The translations under genes and the position numbers were made by a program. From Actinomadura meyerae (GTDB lineage Bacteria > Actinomycetota > Actinomycetes > Streptosporangiales > Streptosporangiaceae): a DNA stretch of 64,000 bases. This document shows positions 9,548 through 18,167 of the stretch, piece after piece; the first letter of the stretch is position 1; each line of letters begins with the position of its first letter. The notes below the pieces were generated by a model. It made no database searches, was not told where the DNA came from, and saw only the letters and a program-made list of their open reading frames with translations. The stretch spans positions 62,001 through 126,000 of the forward strand of contig NZ_FZOR01000022.1 in NCBI RefSeq assembly GCF_900188445.1, written 5' to 3'.

Positions 9548-10399
9548 ATGGCGGACAGACCGGTCACGGTCACCGACAGGGGCGGCTGGTTCCTGGCGCA
9601 GGGGCGCCCCCACCCGGCGCTGCGCCCGTTCCTGCGCTCCTACGACGGCTACTGGGAGACGCTCACCGTCCCGACCCGGATGCGGACGCTGCCCACCCGC
9701 ACCACCGTCGTGATCCTCAACCTCGGCCCGCCGCTGCACCTGGCGGTTCCCGACCCCGGCGTCGGCGACCGCGCGTACGGGTCGTTCGTGGCCGGCATGC
9801 ACGACGGGCACGGCATGTACCTCAGCCCCGGCGGCCAGCGCGGCATCCAGCTCGACGTGACCCCGCTCGGCGCCTACTCGCTGCTCGGCGTCCCGATGGC
9901 CCGCCTCACCAACGCCGCCGTGGAGCTGCCCGACCTGCTCGGCGGCGAGGCGCGGGTGCTGGTCGAGCGCCTCGCCGAGGCGCCGTCCTGGGCCGCCCGC
10001 TTCGACCTGCTCGACGGCTTCCTGCTGCGCCGCCTCGACGCCGGGCCCGTCCCCGACCCCGAGGTGGCCCGGGCGTGGCGGCTGCTGGACGGCGGCGCCG
10101 AAGTCACGGTCGGCGGCCTCGCCGCCGACGTCGGCTGGAGCCGCAAGCACCTCACCCACCGGTTCCGCGAGCAGGTGGGGCTGCCGCCCAAGGTGATGGC
10201 GCGGGTGCTGCGGTTCCGGCGCGCCGTCGAGCTGCTGACCGGCGGCGCCGGGCCCGCCGCCGCCGCGGCCGCCGCCGGCTACTACGACCAGGCGCACCTC
10301 AACCGCGAGTTCCGCGCCCTGTCGGGCTGCACGCCCACCGAGCTGATCGGCGGCCAGCTGGAGCAGCAGCGCGTCACCACCCTCGCCGAGCCCGCCTGA
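9548..10399 (+). CDS. AraC-family transcriptional regulator
   Basis: This 283-residue protein has two C-terminal helix-turn-helix units, from about residue 185 to 265: VGGLAADVGWSRKHLTHRFREQ and the second helix pair around AAAAGYYDQAHLNREFRALSG. The LNREFRALSGCTPTE end is a standard AraC/XylS signature. The N-terminal 170 residues should form the sensing domain; they contain beta-rich segments but no ligand can be named. It lies downstream of the gene at 8762 and converges with the SMR pump operon. Confidence 0.88.
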   Translation: MADRPVTVTDRGGWFLAQGRPHPALRPFLRSYDGYWETLTVPTRMRTLPTRTTVVILNLGPPLHLAVPDPGVGDRAYGSFVAGMHDGHGMYLSPGGQRGIQLDVTPLGAYSLLGVPMARLTNAAVELPDLLGGEARVLVERLAEAPSWAARFDLLDGFLLRRLDAGPVPDPEVARAWRLLDGGAEVTVGGLAADVGWSRKHLTHRFREQVGLPPKVMARVLRFRRAVELLTGGAGPAAAAAAAGYYDQAHLNREFRALSGCTPTELIGGQLEQQRVTTLAEPA

Positions 10400-10436
10400 C
10401 CCGGCGCGCGGACCGGGCCTGAGGGGACGCGCCGGG
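10400..10436. terminator. hairpin between convergent araC-type and SMR genes
   Basis: CCCGGCGCG (10400-10408) pairs with CGCGCCGGG (10428-10436) around a 19-base loop, exactly between two convergent stop codons, so it could end transcription from both sides. Confidence 0.5.
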
Positions 10437-10443
10437 AGCGGCC

Positions 10444-10773
10444 TCAGCCCTGATGAACCCCGCCGCCGAGGTTCATCACGACGACCCCGATCACGATGAT
10501 CACCGCGCCGGCGACCGTGAGCGGCTTGAGCTGCTCGCCGAACAGCAGCACGCCGCCCGCGAACGCGCCGATCGTCCCGAGCGCGGACCAGATCGCGTAC
10601 ACCGGGCCCACGTTCAGCGACGTCAGCGCCTTGGCCATGAAGGCGAACGAGACCAGGTACCCGCCCACCACGATCAGCGACGGCCACAGCCGCGTGAACC
10701 CCTCGGACGCCCGCATCGCCAGCGTGGCCGTCACCTCGAACGCGATCGCGAACGCCAGCAGCACGAACGGCAT
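10444..10773 (-). CDS. small multidrug resistance (SMR) family transporter
   Basis: This 109-residue protein has four transmembrane helices and the SMR family's essential glutamate in helix 1, E13 (AFAIAFEVTATLAM). Proteins of this family antiport cationic compounds or guanidinium against protons as dimers. The tract WSALGTIGAF in helix 3 fits the conserved helix-3 motif. The ATG overlaps the stop codon of the upstream oxidoreductase gene in a TGATG junction, so its translation is coupled to that gene. It is the last gene of a PucR - oxidoreductase - SMR operon. Confidence 0.9.
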   Translation of the reverse strand: MPFVLLAFAIAFEVTATLAMRASEGFTRLWPSLIVVGGYLVSFAFMAKALTSLNVGPVYAIWSALGTIGAFAGGVLLFGEQLKPLTVAGAVIIVIGVVVMNLGGGVHQG

Positions 10774-11687
10774 CAGCCGGCCCCGCCGGGCTCGGCCGTC
10801 CCGTACCCGGCGGCCCCGTACCCGGCGGCCCCGTACTCGGCGGCGATGGCCTCGAACACCTTCATGTCGGCGTCGAACGGGCTCCCCGGGCGCGGCCAGT
10901 GCAGCGCGATCTCGGTGATGCCCAGCTCCGCGTACCGCCCCGCGAGGTCGGCGAACGCGCCGGGCGACTCCAGCCACGGCTCCCCGGAGAACCCCGTCAG
11001 GAGGACGAGGTCGTCGAGCTCGCGCCCCTCCTCGGCGCAGGCGGCCTCCAGCGCGGCGAGCCGGGTCCGGACGACCTCCTGCGGCTTCCTGCCCTCGGCG
11101 TGGCCGCTGGTCACCCAGCCCGTGCCGTACCGGGCGGCGAGCCGCATCCCGCGCGGCCCGTCCCCCGCGATGAGGAACGGCACCCGGGGGCGCTGGACGC
11201 AGCCGGGCTCCTCCACGACCTCCCGCGCGCTGTAGTACGTCCCCTCGAAGGTCGTCCGCGGCTCGGCCAGCAGCCGGTCGAGCAGCTCCACCCATTCGGC
11301 GAACCGGGACGCGCGCTCGCCCGGCGACCACTCCGGCCCGCCGAGGACGCCCGCGTCGCTGGTGCGGCGCGTCCCGCCCGACCCGATCCCGACCGTCAGC
11401 CGGCCCCCGCTCACATGGTCGATCGTCTTGATCGCGTGCGCGGTGGGGACGGGATGCCGGAAGTTCGGCGAGGTCACCAGCGTGCCGATCCGCACCCGGG
11501 AGGTGACCGCGGCCGCCGCCGCCAGCGTCGTGTACGCGTCGTACCAGGGCGTCGTCCCCCGCCAGGCCAGGTGGTCGTACACCCAGGCGTGCCGGAACCC
11601 GAGGTCCTCGGCCCGCCGCCACAGCTCCCCCGCCTCCGGCCACGACCGCATGGGCCACAGCACGGCGCCGATCTTCGGTGCGTTCAC
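10773..11687 (-). CDS. LLM-class (probably F420-dependent) oxidoreductase
   Basis: This is a bacterial-luciferase-like oxidoreductase of about 304 residues. The fold signatures are WVYDHLAW near the start, IGTLVTSPNFRHP and TIDHVSGGRLTVGIGSGG. In actinomycetes such proteins usually use coenzyme F420; the substrate is unknown. The start is uncertain: GTG 11687 follows a GGAG at good spacing, whereas ATG 11717, in the same frame, overlaps the PucR stop as ATGA. Near the C terminus three 15-bp repeats (10801-10845) encode AAGYG-like units, so the tail is low complexity. It is co-transcribed with the PucR regulator upstream and the SMR pump downstream. Confidence 0.85.
   Translation of the reverse strand: MNAPKIGAVLWPMRSWPEAGELWRRAEDLGFRHAWVYDHLAWRGTTPWYDAYTTLAAAAAVTSRVRIGTLVTSPNFRHPVPTAHAIKTIDHVSGGRLTVGIGSGGTRRTSDAGVLGGPEWSPGERASRFAEWVELLDRLLAEPRTTFEGTYYSAREVVEEPGCVQRPRVPFLIAGDGPRGMRLAARYGTGWVTSGHAEGRKPQEVVRTRLAALEAACAEEGRELDDLVLLTGFSGEPWLESPGAFADLAGRYAELGITEIALHWPRPGSPFDADMKVFEAIAAEYGAAGYGAAGYGTAEPGGAG
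10801..10845. repeat. three-copy 15-bp in-frame repeat in the oxidoreductase tail
   Basis: CCGTACCCGGCGGCC occurs twice in tandem (10801-10815 and 10816-10830), followed by a third copy with two changes (10831-10845). It adds five-residue units to the C terminus of the protein read on the minus strand and keeps the frame. Confidence 0.8.
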
Positions 11688-11713
11688 CCGTGTCTCCGTT
11701 TCTCCTCGCTCCA

Positions 11714-12847
11714 TCATGGTCTTGCATCGGCGAGCCAGCGGTGCAGGGCCCACCACCGGTTCGCGGTCCGCGCCACCGCGGCCCCGCCCGCCGGGTCCGG
11801 CAGCGGCCGCCCGGTCAGCTCCTGGAAGCGGCGGATCCGGTACTTCACCGTGTTGCCGTGGACGTGCAGCGCCGCCGCCGTCGGCTCGATCCGGCCGCCG
11901 TGGTCGAGGTAGGCCAGCGCCGTCTCGGCCAGCTCCCGGTGGAACGGCTCGCGGGGGTCCAGCCCGGACAGCAGCGCGGCGGCGAGCAGCCCGCCGAGCT
12001 CCGGCTCCGCCGCGGTGGCGGTGAGCAGCGCCAGGTCCACCAGCTCCCGCGTCCCGGTGAGCCCCGCGGCGGCGCCCGCCCGCAGCGCGCGGCGCCCGAG
12101 CCGGTACATCGGCGCGACCCCGGCGGGCCGGGCGGGCGGCGCGGCCACCAGCAGCGGCCCGGACGGCGCCGGGTCCGGCAGGCGCGGGACCAGCGCGGCG
12201 AACCGGCCGTCCACGAGCCCGCACAGGCCGGGCGCCGCCGCGGTCAGCTCCTCCTCCAGCCGCGCCGCCACCTCCGGGTCGCTCACGTCCGACACCACGC
12301 AGTGGTAGGCCGCGGCGGGGTCGAGCGGCGCGCGGACCGCCACCGGCTCGCCGTGCAGCAGCCGCCGGAGCATCTGGATCCGGGCCTCCCGCGCGGTACG
12401 GGCCGTCTCCAGCTCGGCGACCCGGTGCGCCTGCACCATCCGGTGGACGAGCGCCGCGGTGATCTCGTCGATGCGGGTCACCCCGTCCAGCAGCTCGGCG
12501 TCGGGCACGCCGCTCCGGCGGCCCCCGGCGACGACCGCCCGGACGAGGTGCGCGCGGGCCGCCTGGAAGCCGTCCAGGAACGCCTCGACCGGCACCCCCT
12601 GCCGGGCCCGGTCCGAGCCGAGCCGCGCCGCCGCCGCGAGCACCTCCTCGCTCGGGCCGCCGTCCCGCAGCGCGGACACGACGCCGCGCACGAGCGCGCG
12701 GGTGTGCCGCCGGGTCTCCTCCTCGGGCAGCGCCGCCACCAGCTCGGACCGGCCGCGGGCGGCGCGCACCGTCGCCTCCAGCAGCGCCGGGTCGTCGCCG
12801 TGGTCGGTCAGCAACCGGAGGAACCGGTCGCCCGCGCCGCTCTGCAT
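11714..12847 (-). CDS. PucR/CdaR-family transcriptional regulator
   Basis: This 377-residue protein ends with the PucR-type helix-turn-helix: LAETALAYLDHGGRIEPTAA, then LHVHGNTVKYRIRRFQELTG. The N-terminal 150 residues are a helical sensor region and the middle is a GGDEF-like PucR linker. The ATG at 12847 has no Shine-Dalgarno sequence; on the coding strand CAGAAT lies 7 bases upstream as a possible -10, suggesting a leaderless transcript. Its operator may be the dyad at 12867-12885 in the gap shared with the class II aldolase. It heads the operon with the oxidoreductase and SMR genes. Confidence 0.85.
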   Translation of the reverse strand: MQSGAGDRFLRLLTDHGDDPALLEATVRAARGRSELVAALPEEETRRHTRALVRGVVSALRDGGPSEEVLAAAARLGSDRARQGVPVEAFLDGFQAARAHLVRAVVAGGRRSGVPDAELLDGVTRIDEITAALVHRMVQAHRVAELETARTAREARIQMLRRLLHGEPVAVRAPLDPAAAYHCVVSDVSDPEVAARLEEELTAAAPGLCGLVDGRFAALVPRLPDPAPSGPLLVAAPPARPAGVAPMYRLGRRALRAGAAAGLTGTRELVDLALLTATAAEPELGGLLAAALLSGLDPREPFHRELAETALAYLDHGGRIEPTAAALHVHGNTVKYRIRRFQELTGRPLPDPAGGAAVARTANRWWALHRWLADARP

Positions 12848-12866
12848 CCCGACATTCTGCGCCACC

Positions 12867-12885
12867 GTTGTCCCGCCCGGACAAC
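12867..12885. promoter_or_regulatory. 7-5-7 palindrome between the PucR and aldolase genes
   Basis: GTTGTCC-CGCCC-GGACAAC is a perfect inverted repeat in the 127-base divergent gap. It lies 20 bases upstream of the PucR start, where the -35 region of a leaderless promoter would be, and 90 bases upstream of the aldolase start. Autoregulation by the PucR protein is inference. Confidence 0.5.
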
Positions 12886-12974
12886 CGGCCCCGCGGTGAT
12901 TGGGCGCCGCCGGTCTAGCCGCACCGCCACCGCATGGTGTTCGGTGGGGGCAGGCGAACCCGGAGGAGGCCCCC

Positions 12975-13769
12975 ATGTCCGACGAGGACGAGTTCCTGGA
13001 GAAGCTGCCGACCGACCTGATCTTCCGGCTGCCGCCCTCGTTCGACGACGTCGCGGACGAGCGCCGGCACCGCAAGGAGCGCCTCGCCGCCGCGCTGCGC
13101 ATATTCGGCAAGTTCGGGTTCGAGGAGGGCGTGGCCGGCCACATCACCGCCCGCGACCCCGAGCACACCGACCACTTCTGGGTCAACCCGTTCGGCATGT
13201 CGTTCAAGCACATCAAGGTCAGCGACCTGATCCTGGTGAACCACCAGGGCAAGGTCGTCGAGGGCCGCTACCCGGTGAACGAGGCCGCGTTCGCGATCCA
13301 CTCGCAGGTGCACCAGGCCCGCCCGGACGTCGTCGCCGCCGCGCACAGCCACTCCACCTACGGCCGCGCGCTGTCCGCGCTCGGCCAGAAGCTGGAGCCG
13401 ATCACGCAGGACGTGTGCGCGTTCTACCAGGACCACGGCCTCTTCGACGACTACACCGGCGTTGTCACCGACCTGGAGGAGGGCAAGCGCATCGCCGCCG
13501 CCCTCGGCGGGCACAAGGCCGTCATCCTGCGCAACCACGGGCTGCTCACCGTCGGCGACACCGTGGACGCCGCCGCCTGGTGGTTCATCACGATGGAGCG
13601 CTCCTGCCAGGTGCAGCTCCTCGCCAAGGCCGCCGGGCAGGTCGTCCCCATCGAGCACGACAACGCCGTCCTCACCCACGAGCAGATCGGCAACGACCTG
13701 GTCGGCTGGATCAACTACCAGCCGCTCTACGACCAGATCACCCGCGAGCAGCCCGACCTGTTCGAGTAG
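12975..13769 (+). CDS. class II aldolase/adducin family protein
   Basis: This 264-residue protein has the class II aldolase fold: GHITARDPEHTDHFWVNPFG (the phosphate/substrate pocket), AAHSHSTYG with metal-binding histidines, and RNHGLLTVG with the third histidine. In this family such enzymes are zinc-dependent aldolases or decarboxylases acting on fuculose-, ribulose- or erythrulose-type phosphates, or related secondary-metabolism enzymes. The ATG at 12975 has GAGGAGG (12963-12969). It is divergent from the PucR operon, which may regulate it. The substrate is not known. Confidence 0.85.
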   Translation: MSDEDEFLEKLPTDLIFRLPPSFDDVADERRHRKERLAAALRIFGKFGFEEGVAGHITARDPEHTDHFWVNPFGMSFKHIKVSDLILVNHQGKVVEGRYPVNEAAFAIHSQVHQARPDVVAAAHSHSTYGRALSALGQKLEPITQDVCAFYQDHGLFDDYTGVVTDLEEGKRIAAALGGHKAVILRNHGLLTVGDTVDAAAWWFITMERSCQVQLLAKAAGQVVPIEHDNAVLTHEQIGNDLVGWINYQPLYDQITREQPDLFE

Positions 13770-13774
13770 CCGTA

Positions 13775-13809
13775 CGGGCGGCCGGTTCGGGCGGCCGGTT
13801 CGGGCGGCC
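13775..13809. repeat. 13-bp tandem repeat after the aldolase stop
   Basis: CGGGCGGCCGGTT occurs twice in tandem (13775-13787, 13788-13800) and is followed by a 9-base partial copy to 13809, ending 10 bases before the converging kinase gene. Confidence 0.75.
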
Positions 13810-13818
13810 CCGCCCGGC

Positions 13819-15297
13819 CTACCCCGCCGGGCCGCCGCCCGCCCCGTCGCCCGAGCCCTCGCCGGGACCGTCGCCGGCGTGCTCGGCGGCGGACTCGGTG
13901 AGCGGGAGGAACACCTGGAAGCGGGTGTCGCCCGGCAGGTACGACGCCACCTTGATGTCGCCGCCGTGCCGGTCGGCGACGATGCGCCAGGAGATGTCGA
14001 GGCCGAGACCGGTGCCCTGCCCGACCGGCTTGGTGGTGAAGAACGGCGTGAAGATCCGGTCGACGTCCTCCTCCGGGATGCCCGTCCCGGTGTCGCCGAT
14101 CTCGACGAGCGCCTGGTCGTTCACCCGCGCGGTCCGGATGGTCAGCGTCCCCGCGCCGCCCATCGCGTAGAGCGAGTTCACGATCAGGTTCGTCCAGACC
14201 TGGTTCAGCTCCGCCGCGTACACCGGCACGGGCGGCAGCCCCGGGTCGTAGTCGATCTTCACGGTCACGTCCGGGCCGATCTTGCGCTTGAGCATGGTGA
14301 GCGTGCTGTCCAGCAGCTCGCGCAGGTCGGCCCGCCCGTAGGGGGCGCGGTCGAGCTGGGAGTACTGGCGCGCCGAGTCCAGCAGCGCGGTGATGCGGCC
14401 CATCGCCTCGGAGATCTCCGCCTGCAGCTGCGTCACCTCCAGCACCTCGGCGAGCCAGCGCATCGCCGCCGGCAGGTGCCCGCCGGCCGCCTGCTCGACC
14501 TCCTCGGCCTGCTCGGTCCCGACCCCGGCGGCGACGAGGCCCGGCGCGAGTTCCCACGCGTCCGGGACGCCGCGCTCCTCCAGCCAGTCGCCCAGCTCGT
14601 CCTCGGCGTCGCTGACCTCCAGGGGGCTGCGCCGGCCGCCGGGCGGCGCCGCGGGCAGCGACGGGCGCAGCGACACCAGAGCGCTGAGGTGCTTGCAGTC
14701 GACGCCCTGCGCGGCGAGGTCGGCGAGGCCGCGCTGCGCGCCGAGCAGCCGCTCGCCGAGTTCCGCGCTGGCCCGCGCCGCGGCCGCGGCCGGGTTGTTC
14801 AGCTCGTGGGTCAGCCCCGCCGTGAGCGTGCCGAGCGCGGTGAGCCGCTCGCGCTGGTCGACGATCCGCCGCGCGTTGGTCATCCCGAAGAAGATGCCCT
14901 CCAGCAGGTGCGTGGCCATCGGGAACCACTTGCGGACGGCCTTGGCGAACTTCAGCGCCGGCAGCACGAACACCCGCGCGGGCCGCCCCGCCCGCAGCGA
15001 GTGCTGGTACTTCTGCTCGATCTTGTGCCCCAGGTACGCCTGGACGGCGCCGCCGTAGGTGCCGGGGCGGTCGGTCCGGCTGACCTCGACGGCGTGCCCC
15101 CGCACCGTCTGGGTCATCACCATCTCGCCGTCCAGCAGCACGTACAGGAACTCGGCGGGGTCGCCCTGCGCGCAGATGACGCCCTCGGCCGGGTACTCGG
15201 CGACCGTCCCGCACAGCGACAGCCAGTCGAGCTTCTCGTCGTCGAGGGCCTCGAAGAGGAACAGCGTCCGCAGCTCCTCCGGTGATGCCGTCCTCAT
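13819..15297 (-). CDS. histidine kinase with N-terminal cyclic-nucleotide-binding-like domain
   Basis: This 492-residue protein lacks membrane segments. Residues about 10-120 form a cNMP-binding/CRP-like beta roll (FLYVLLDGEMVMTQ, then ALKFAKAVRKWFP). The H-box is LTHELNNP with the phospho-acceptor H164. A helical insert of about 150 residues follows. The ATPase domain has the N-box NQVWTNLIVNSLYA, the G1 box DTGTGIP, the F-box FTPFFTTKP and the G2 box GTGLGLDI. The ATG at 15297 overlaps the stop of the upstream receiver-reductase gene in ATGA, so both are made together. It probably phosphorylates the receiver domain of its neighbour; the signal, perhaps a nucleotide or redox state, is unknown. 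Confidence 0.88.
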   Translation of the reverse strand: MRTASPEELRTLFLFEALDDEKLDWLSLCGTVAEYPAEGVICAQGDPAEFLYVLLDGEMVMTQTVRGHAVEVSRTDRPGTYGGAVQAYLGHKIEQKYQHSLRAGRPARVFVLPALKFAKAVRKWFPMATHLLEGIFFGMTNARRIVDQRERLTALGTLTAGLTHELNNPAAAAARASAELGERLLGAQRGLADLAAQGVDCKHLSALVSLRPSLPAAPPGGRRSPLEVSDAEDELGDWLEERGVPDAWELAPGLVAAGVGTEQAEEVEQAAGGHLPAAMRWLAEVLEVTQLQAEISEAMGRITALLDSARQYSQLDRAPYGRADLRELLDSTLTMLKRKIGPDVTVKIDYDPGLPPVPVYAAELNQVWTNLIVNSLYAMGGAGTLTIRTARVNDQALVEIGDTGTGIPEEDVDRIFTPFFTTKPVGQGTGLGLDISWRIVADRHGGDIKVASYLPGDTRFQVFLPLTESAAEHAGDGPGEGSGDGAGGGPAG

Positions 15298-16940
15298 GCC
15301 TGCTCCAAATAGCGGTGAACCAGAGCGACGGCCATAGCGCCGTCGCCCACGGCGGAGGCGACGCGCTTCATCGACTCCGAGCGCACATCGCCCGCGGCGA
15401 ACACCCCGGGGACGCTCGTCTCCAGGTGGTAGGGCTGCCGGGCCAGCGGCCACCCGGCGGGGCGGCGCCCCCCGGTGACGAGGTCGGGGCCGGTCAGGAC
15501 GTAGCCGCGCGCGTCGCGCTCGACGAACCCGTCCAGCCAGTCGGTGCCCGGCTCCGCACCGATGAACACGAACAGCCAGTGCGCGTCGATGGTCTTCTTC
15601 CCCGCCGCCGAGGCGAACGTGAGCCGCTCCAGGCGGTCGGCGCCCTCCGCCGCGCACACCGTCTTGCCGGTGTGCACCTCGATGTTCGGCGTCGCCGCGA
15701 TCTGCTCGATCAGGTAGTGCGACATCGACTTCTCCAGGCCGTCCGCCCGGACGATCACGTGCACCTTCCTGGCGTACTTCGCCAGGTACACCGCCGCCTG
15801 CCCGGCGGAGTTGGCGCCGCCGACGACGGCGACCTCCTCGTCCGCGCACGACGGCGCCTCGGTGAGCGCGGCGCCGTAGAACACGCCGCGCCCGACGAAG
15901 TCGTCCACGCCCTCGGCGTTGAGGCGCCGGTAGGACACGCCGCTGGCGAGGATGACGGCGTGCGCGGCGATCTCCGTCCCGTCCGACAGCCGCGCCACCC
16001 GCGCGGTGCCGCGCGACTCCAGCGCGACGACCTCGCCCGCCTGCAGCAGCTCGGCGCCGAACCGGTCGGCCTGCCGGCGGGCGCGGTCGGTGAGCTGCGC
16101 CCCGCTCACCCCGTCGGGGAAGCCCAGGTAGTTCTCGATGCGGGAGCTCTGCCCGGCCTGGCCGCCGAGGGCGCGCCGCTCCACCACGACCGTCCGCAGC
16201 CCCTCGGACGCCCCGTACACGGCCGCGCCGAGCCCGGACGGCCCGCCGCCCACGACGATCAGGTCGTAGAACCCGGTGGACGGGGTGCTCGGCACCCCGG
16301 CCGCGGCGGCCAGCTCGGCGTCGGACGGCGCCGACAGCGCCGTGCCGTCCGCGGTCACCACCAGCGGCAGCTCCGGCGACCCGGCGGCCGCGACCAGCTC
16401 GGCGCCCTCCGGGTCGGTGTCCATCACCCAGCTGTAGGGGACCTGGAGGCGGGCGAGGAGCTCGCGGACCTCGTAGCAGCGCGACGACCAGCGGTGCCCG
16501 ACCACCCGCAGCTCGGCCGGCGGGCGGCGGTCGAGGCGGGCCCACGCGTCCAGCTGCTCGTCGATCACCGGGTAGAACTTCTCCTCCGGCGGGTTCCACG
16601 GCTTCAGCATGTAGTGGTCGAGGTCGACGTCGTTGATCGCGCGGATCGCCGCGTCGGTGTCGGCGTAGGCGGTCAGCAGGACGCGGCGCGCGAACGGGAA
16701 CAGGTCCATTGCGTGCTCGAGGAACTCCACGCCGTCCATGCCGGGCATCCGGTAGTCGGCCAGGAGCACGGCCGTGTCGTCGCCGCGCAGGCGCAGCTCC
16801 GACAGCGCGTCCAGGGCCTGCGGCCCCGACTCGGCGCGCACGATCCGGTACGCCTCGGCGTACCTGCGGCGCAGGTCGCGCGCCACCGCCCGGGACACGC
16901 CCGGATCGTCGTCGACGGTCAGCAGCACTGGCTTGGGCAA
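15294..16940 (-). CDS. fused response-regulator receiver / thioredoxin-reductase-like flavoprotein
   Basis: This 548-residue protein joins three parts. Residues 1-120 are a receiver domain with D10-D11-D12, phospho-acceptor D62, T90 and K113 in place. Residues about 140-210 look like a thioredoxin/glutaredoxin-fold segment (VVGHRWSSRCYEV). The rest resembles thioredoxin reductase: FAD site VVGGGPSGLGAAV, GGQAGQSSRIENYLGFP, NADPH site VVGGANSAGQAA and the C-terminal FAD motif GVFAAGDV. Where thioredoxin reductase has the CxxC pair, this protein reads GVFYGAALTEAP, so both redox cysteines are gone. The start is TTG 16940 behind GAGGGGGAG. It is coupled to the histidine kinase downstream. RefSeq uses names such as fused response regulator/thioredoxin-disulfide reductase for this layout; its chemistry is unproven. 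Confidence 0.9.
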   Translation of the reverse strand: MPKPVLLTVDDDPGVSRAVARDLRRRYAEAYRIVRAESGPQALDALSELRLRGDDTAVLLADYRMPGMDGVEFLEHAMDLFPFARRVLLTAYADTDAAIRAINDVDLDHYMLKPWNPPEEKFYPVIDEQLDAWARLDRRPPAELRVVGHRWSSRCYEVRELLARLQVPYSWVMDTDPEGAELVAAAGSPELPLVVTADGTALSAPSDAELAAAAGVPSTPSTGFYDLIVVGGGPSGLGAAVYGASEGLRTVVVERRALGGQAGQSSRIENYLGFPDGVSGAQLTDRARRQADRFGAELLQAGEVVALESRGTARVARLSDGTEIAAHAVILASGVSYRRLNAEGVDDFVGRGVFYGAALTEAPSCADEEVAVVGGANSAGQAAVYLAKYARKVHVIVRADGLEKSMSHYLIEQIAATPNIEVHTGKTVCAAEGADRLERLTFASAAGKKTIDAHWLFVFIGAEPGTDWLDGFVERDARGYVLTGPDLVTGGRRPAGWPLARQPYHLETSVPGVFAAGDVRSESMKRVASAVGDGAMAVALVHRYLEQA

Positions 16941-17069
16941 CGTCTCCCCCTCGATCCGGCACGATCCCGGACGAAAGCCTACGTCTCAACTACCCCCTGC
17001 CCGCGCACGCGGCCCGCGACACGACCCCCGCCGCCCGGCCGCCGGGGCCGCATCGGTCATGATCGGGGC

Positions 17070-18125
17070 ATGGACCTGCGAGTTGCGCTCATCGGATACG
17101 GCACCGGCGGCGCGGTGTTCCACGCCCCGCTGATCTCCGCGGTGCAGGGACTGCGGCTCGCCGCCGTCGTGACCGGCTCCCCCGAGCGGCGCCGGGCGGT
17201 GCGGGAGCGGTACCCGGAGGCGGAGGTCCTGGACGGCGCGGACCGGCTGTGGAGCACCTCGGGCGAGTACGACCTGGTCGTGGTCGCCGCGCCGAACCGG
17301 CAGCACGTGCCGCTGGCCCGGACGGCGCTGACCGCGGGCGTCCCGGTCGTGGTGGACAAGCCGGTCGCGGCCTCGGCGGCCGACGCCCGGTCCCTGGCCG
17401 CGCTGAGCGCCGTCCGCGGCGTGCCGGTCTTCCCGTTCCACAACCGCCGGTGGGACGGCGACTACGCCACCGTGGCCCGGCTGGCCGAGTCCGGGGCGCT
17501 CGGCCGCGTCCAGCGGTTCGAGTCCCGCTTCGAGCGCTGGCGGCCCGAGGTGCGCGAGAGCTGGAAGGAGAGCACCGACCCCCGCGACGCGGGCGGCATC
17601 CTGTTCGACCTCGGCTCCCACCTCATCGACCAGGCGGTCGTGCTGTTCGGGCGCCCCGCCCGCGTCTACGCCGAGATCGACACCCGCCGCCCCGGCGCCA
17701 CCGCCCCCGACGACGTGTTCGTCGCCCTGGCCCATCCCGGCGGCGTCCGCTCGCACCTGTGGATGAGCGCGACCGCCGCCCAGCTCGGCCCCCGCTTCCG
17801 GGTGCTGGGGAGCCGGGCGTCCTACACGGTCTCCGGCATGGACCCGCAGGAGGAGCAGCTGCGCGAGGGCCTCACCCCGAAGGACCCCGGCTACGGCATC
17901 GCCGACCCCGACTCCCGCGGCCTGCTCGGCGTGCCCGGCGACGCGTCCCCGGAACCGACCGCGCCCGGCGCCTACCAGGAGTTCTACGCGGGCGTCGTCC
18001 GCGCCCTGCGCGACGGTGCGCCGCCCCCCACCACGCTCGCGGACGCGATCACGGGCCTGGAGGTCATCGAGGCCGCCGCCCGCTCCGCCCGCGAGGCGGC
18101 CGTCGTCGCCCTCGACCCCCAGTAG
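17070..18125 (+). CDS. Gfo/Idh/MocA-family oxidoreductase
   Basis: This 351-residue enzyme has an N-terminal Rossmann domain (VALIGYGTGGAVFHAPLI) and the family signature VVDKPVAASAADA, whose EKP motif reads DKP here, with the catalytic lysine preserved. The C-terminal domain contains GGILFDLGSHLIDQA, the second family motif with aspartate and histidine. Such enzymes oxidise or reduce sugars, inositols or related compounds using NAD(P). The ATG at 17070 is 130 bases from the divergent receiver-reductase gene. The substrate is not evident from the neighbours. Confidence 0.9.
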   Translation: MDLRVALIGYGTGGAVFHAPLISAVQGLRLAAVVTGSPERRRAVRERYPEAEVLDGADRLWSTSGEYDLVVVAAPNRQHVPLARTALTAGVPVVVDKPVAASAADARSLAALSAVRGVPVFPFHNRRWDGDYATVARLAESGALGRVQRFESRFERWRPEVRESWKESTDPRDAGGILFDLGSHLIDQAVVLFGRPARVYAEIDTRRPGATAPDDVFVALAHPGGVRSHLWMSATAAQLGPRFRVLGSRASYTVSGMDPQEEQLREGLTPKDPGYGIADPDSRGLLGVPGDASPEPTAPGAYQEFYAGVVRALRDGAPPPTTLADAITGLEVIEAAARSAREAAVVALDPQ

Positions 18126-18167
18126 CGCGGCGCCCTCGCCGGCGCGGGCGCGGGCGCGGAGCGACGG

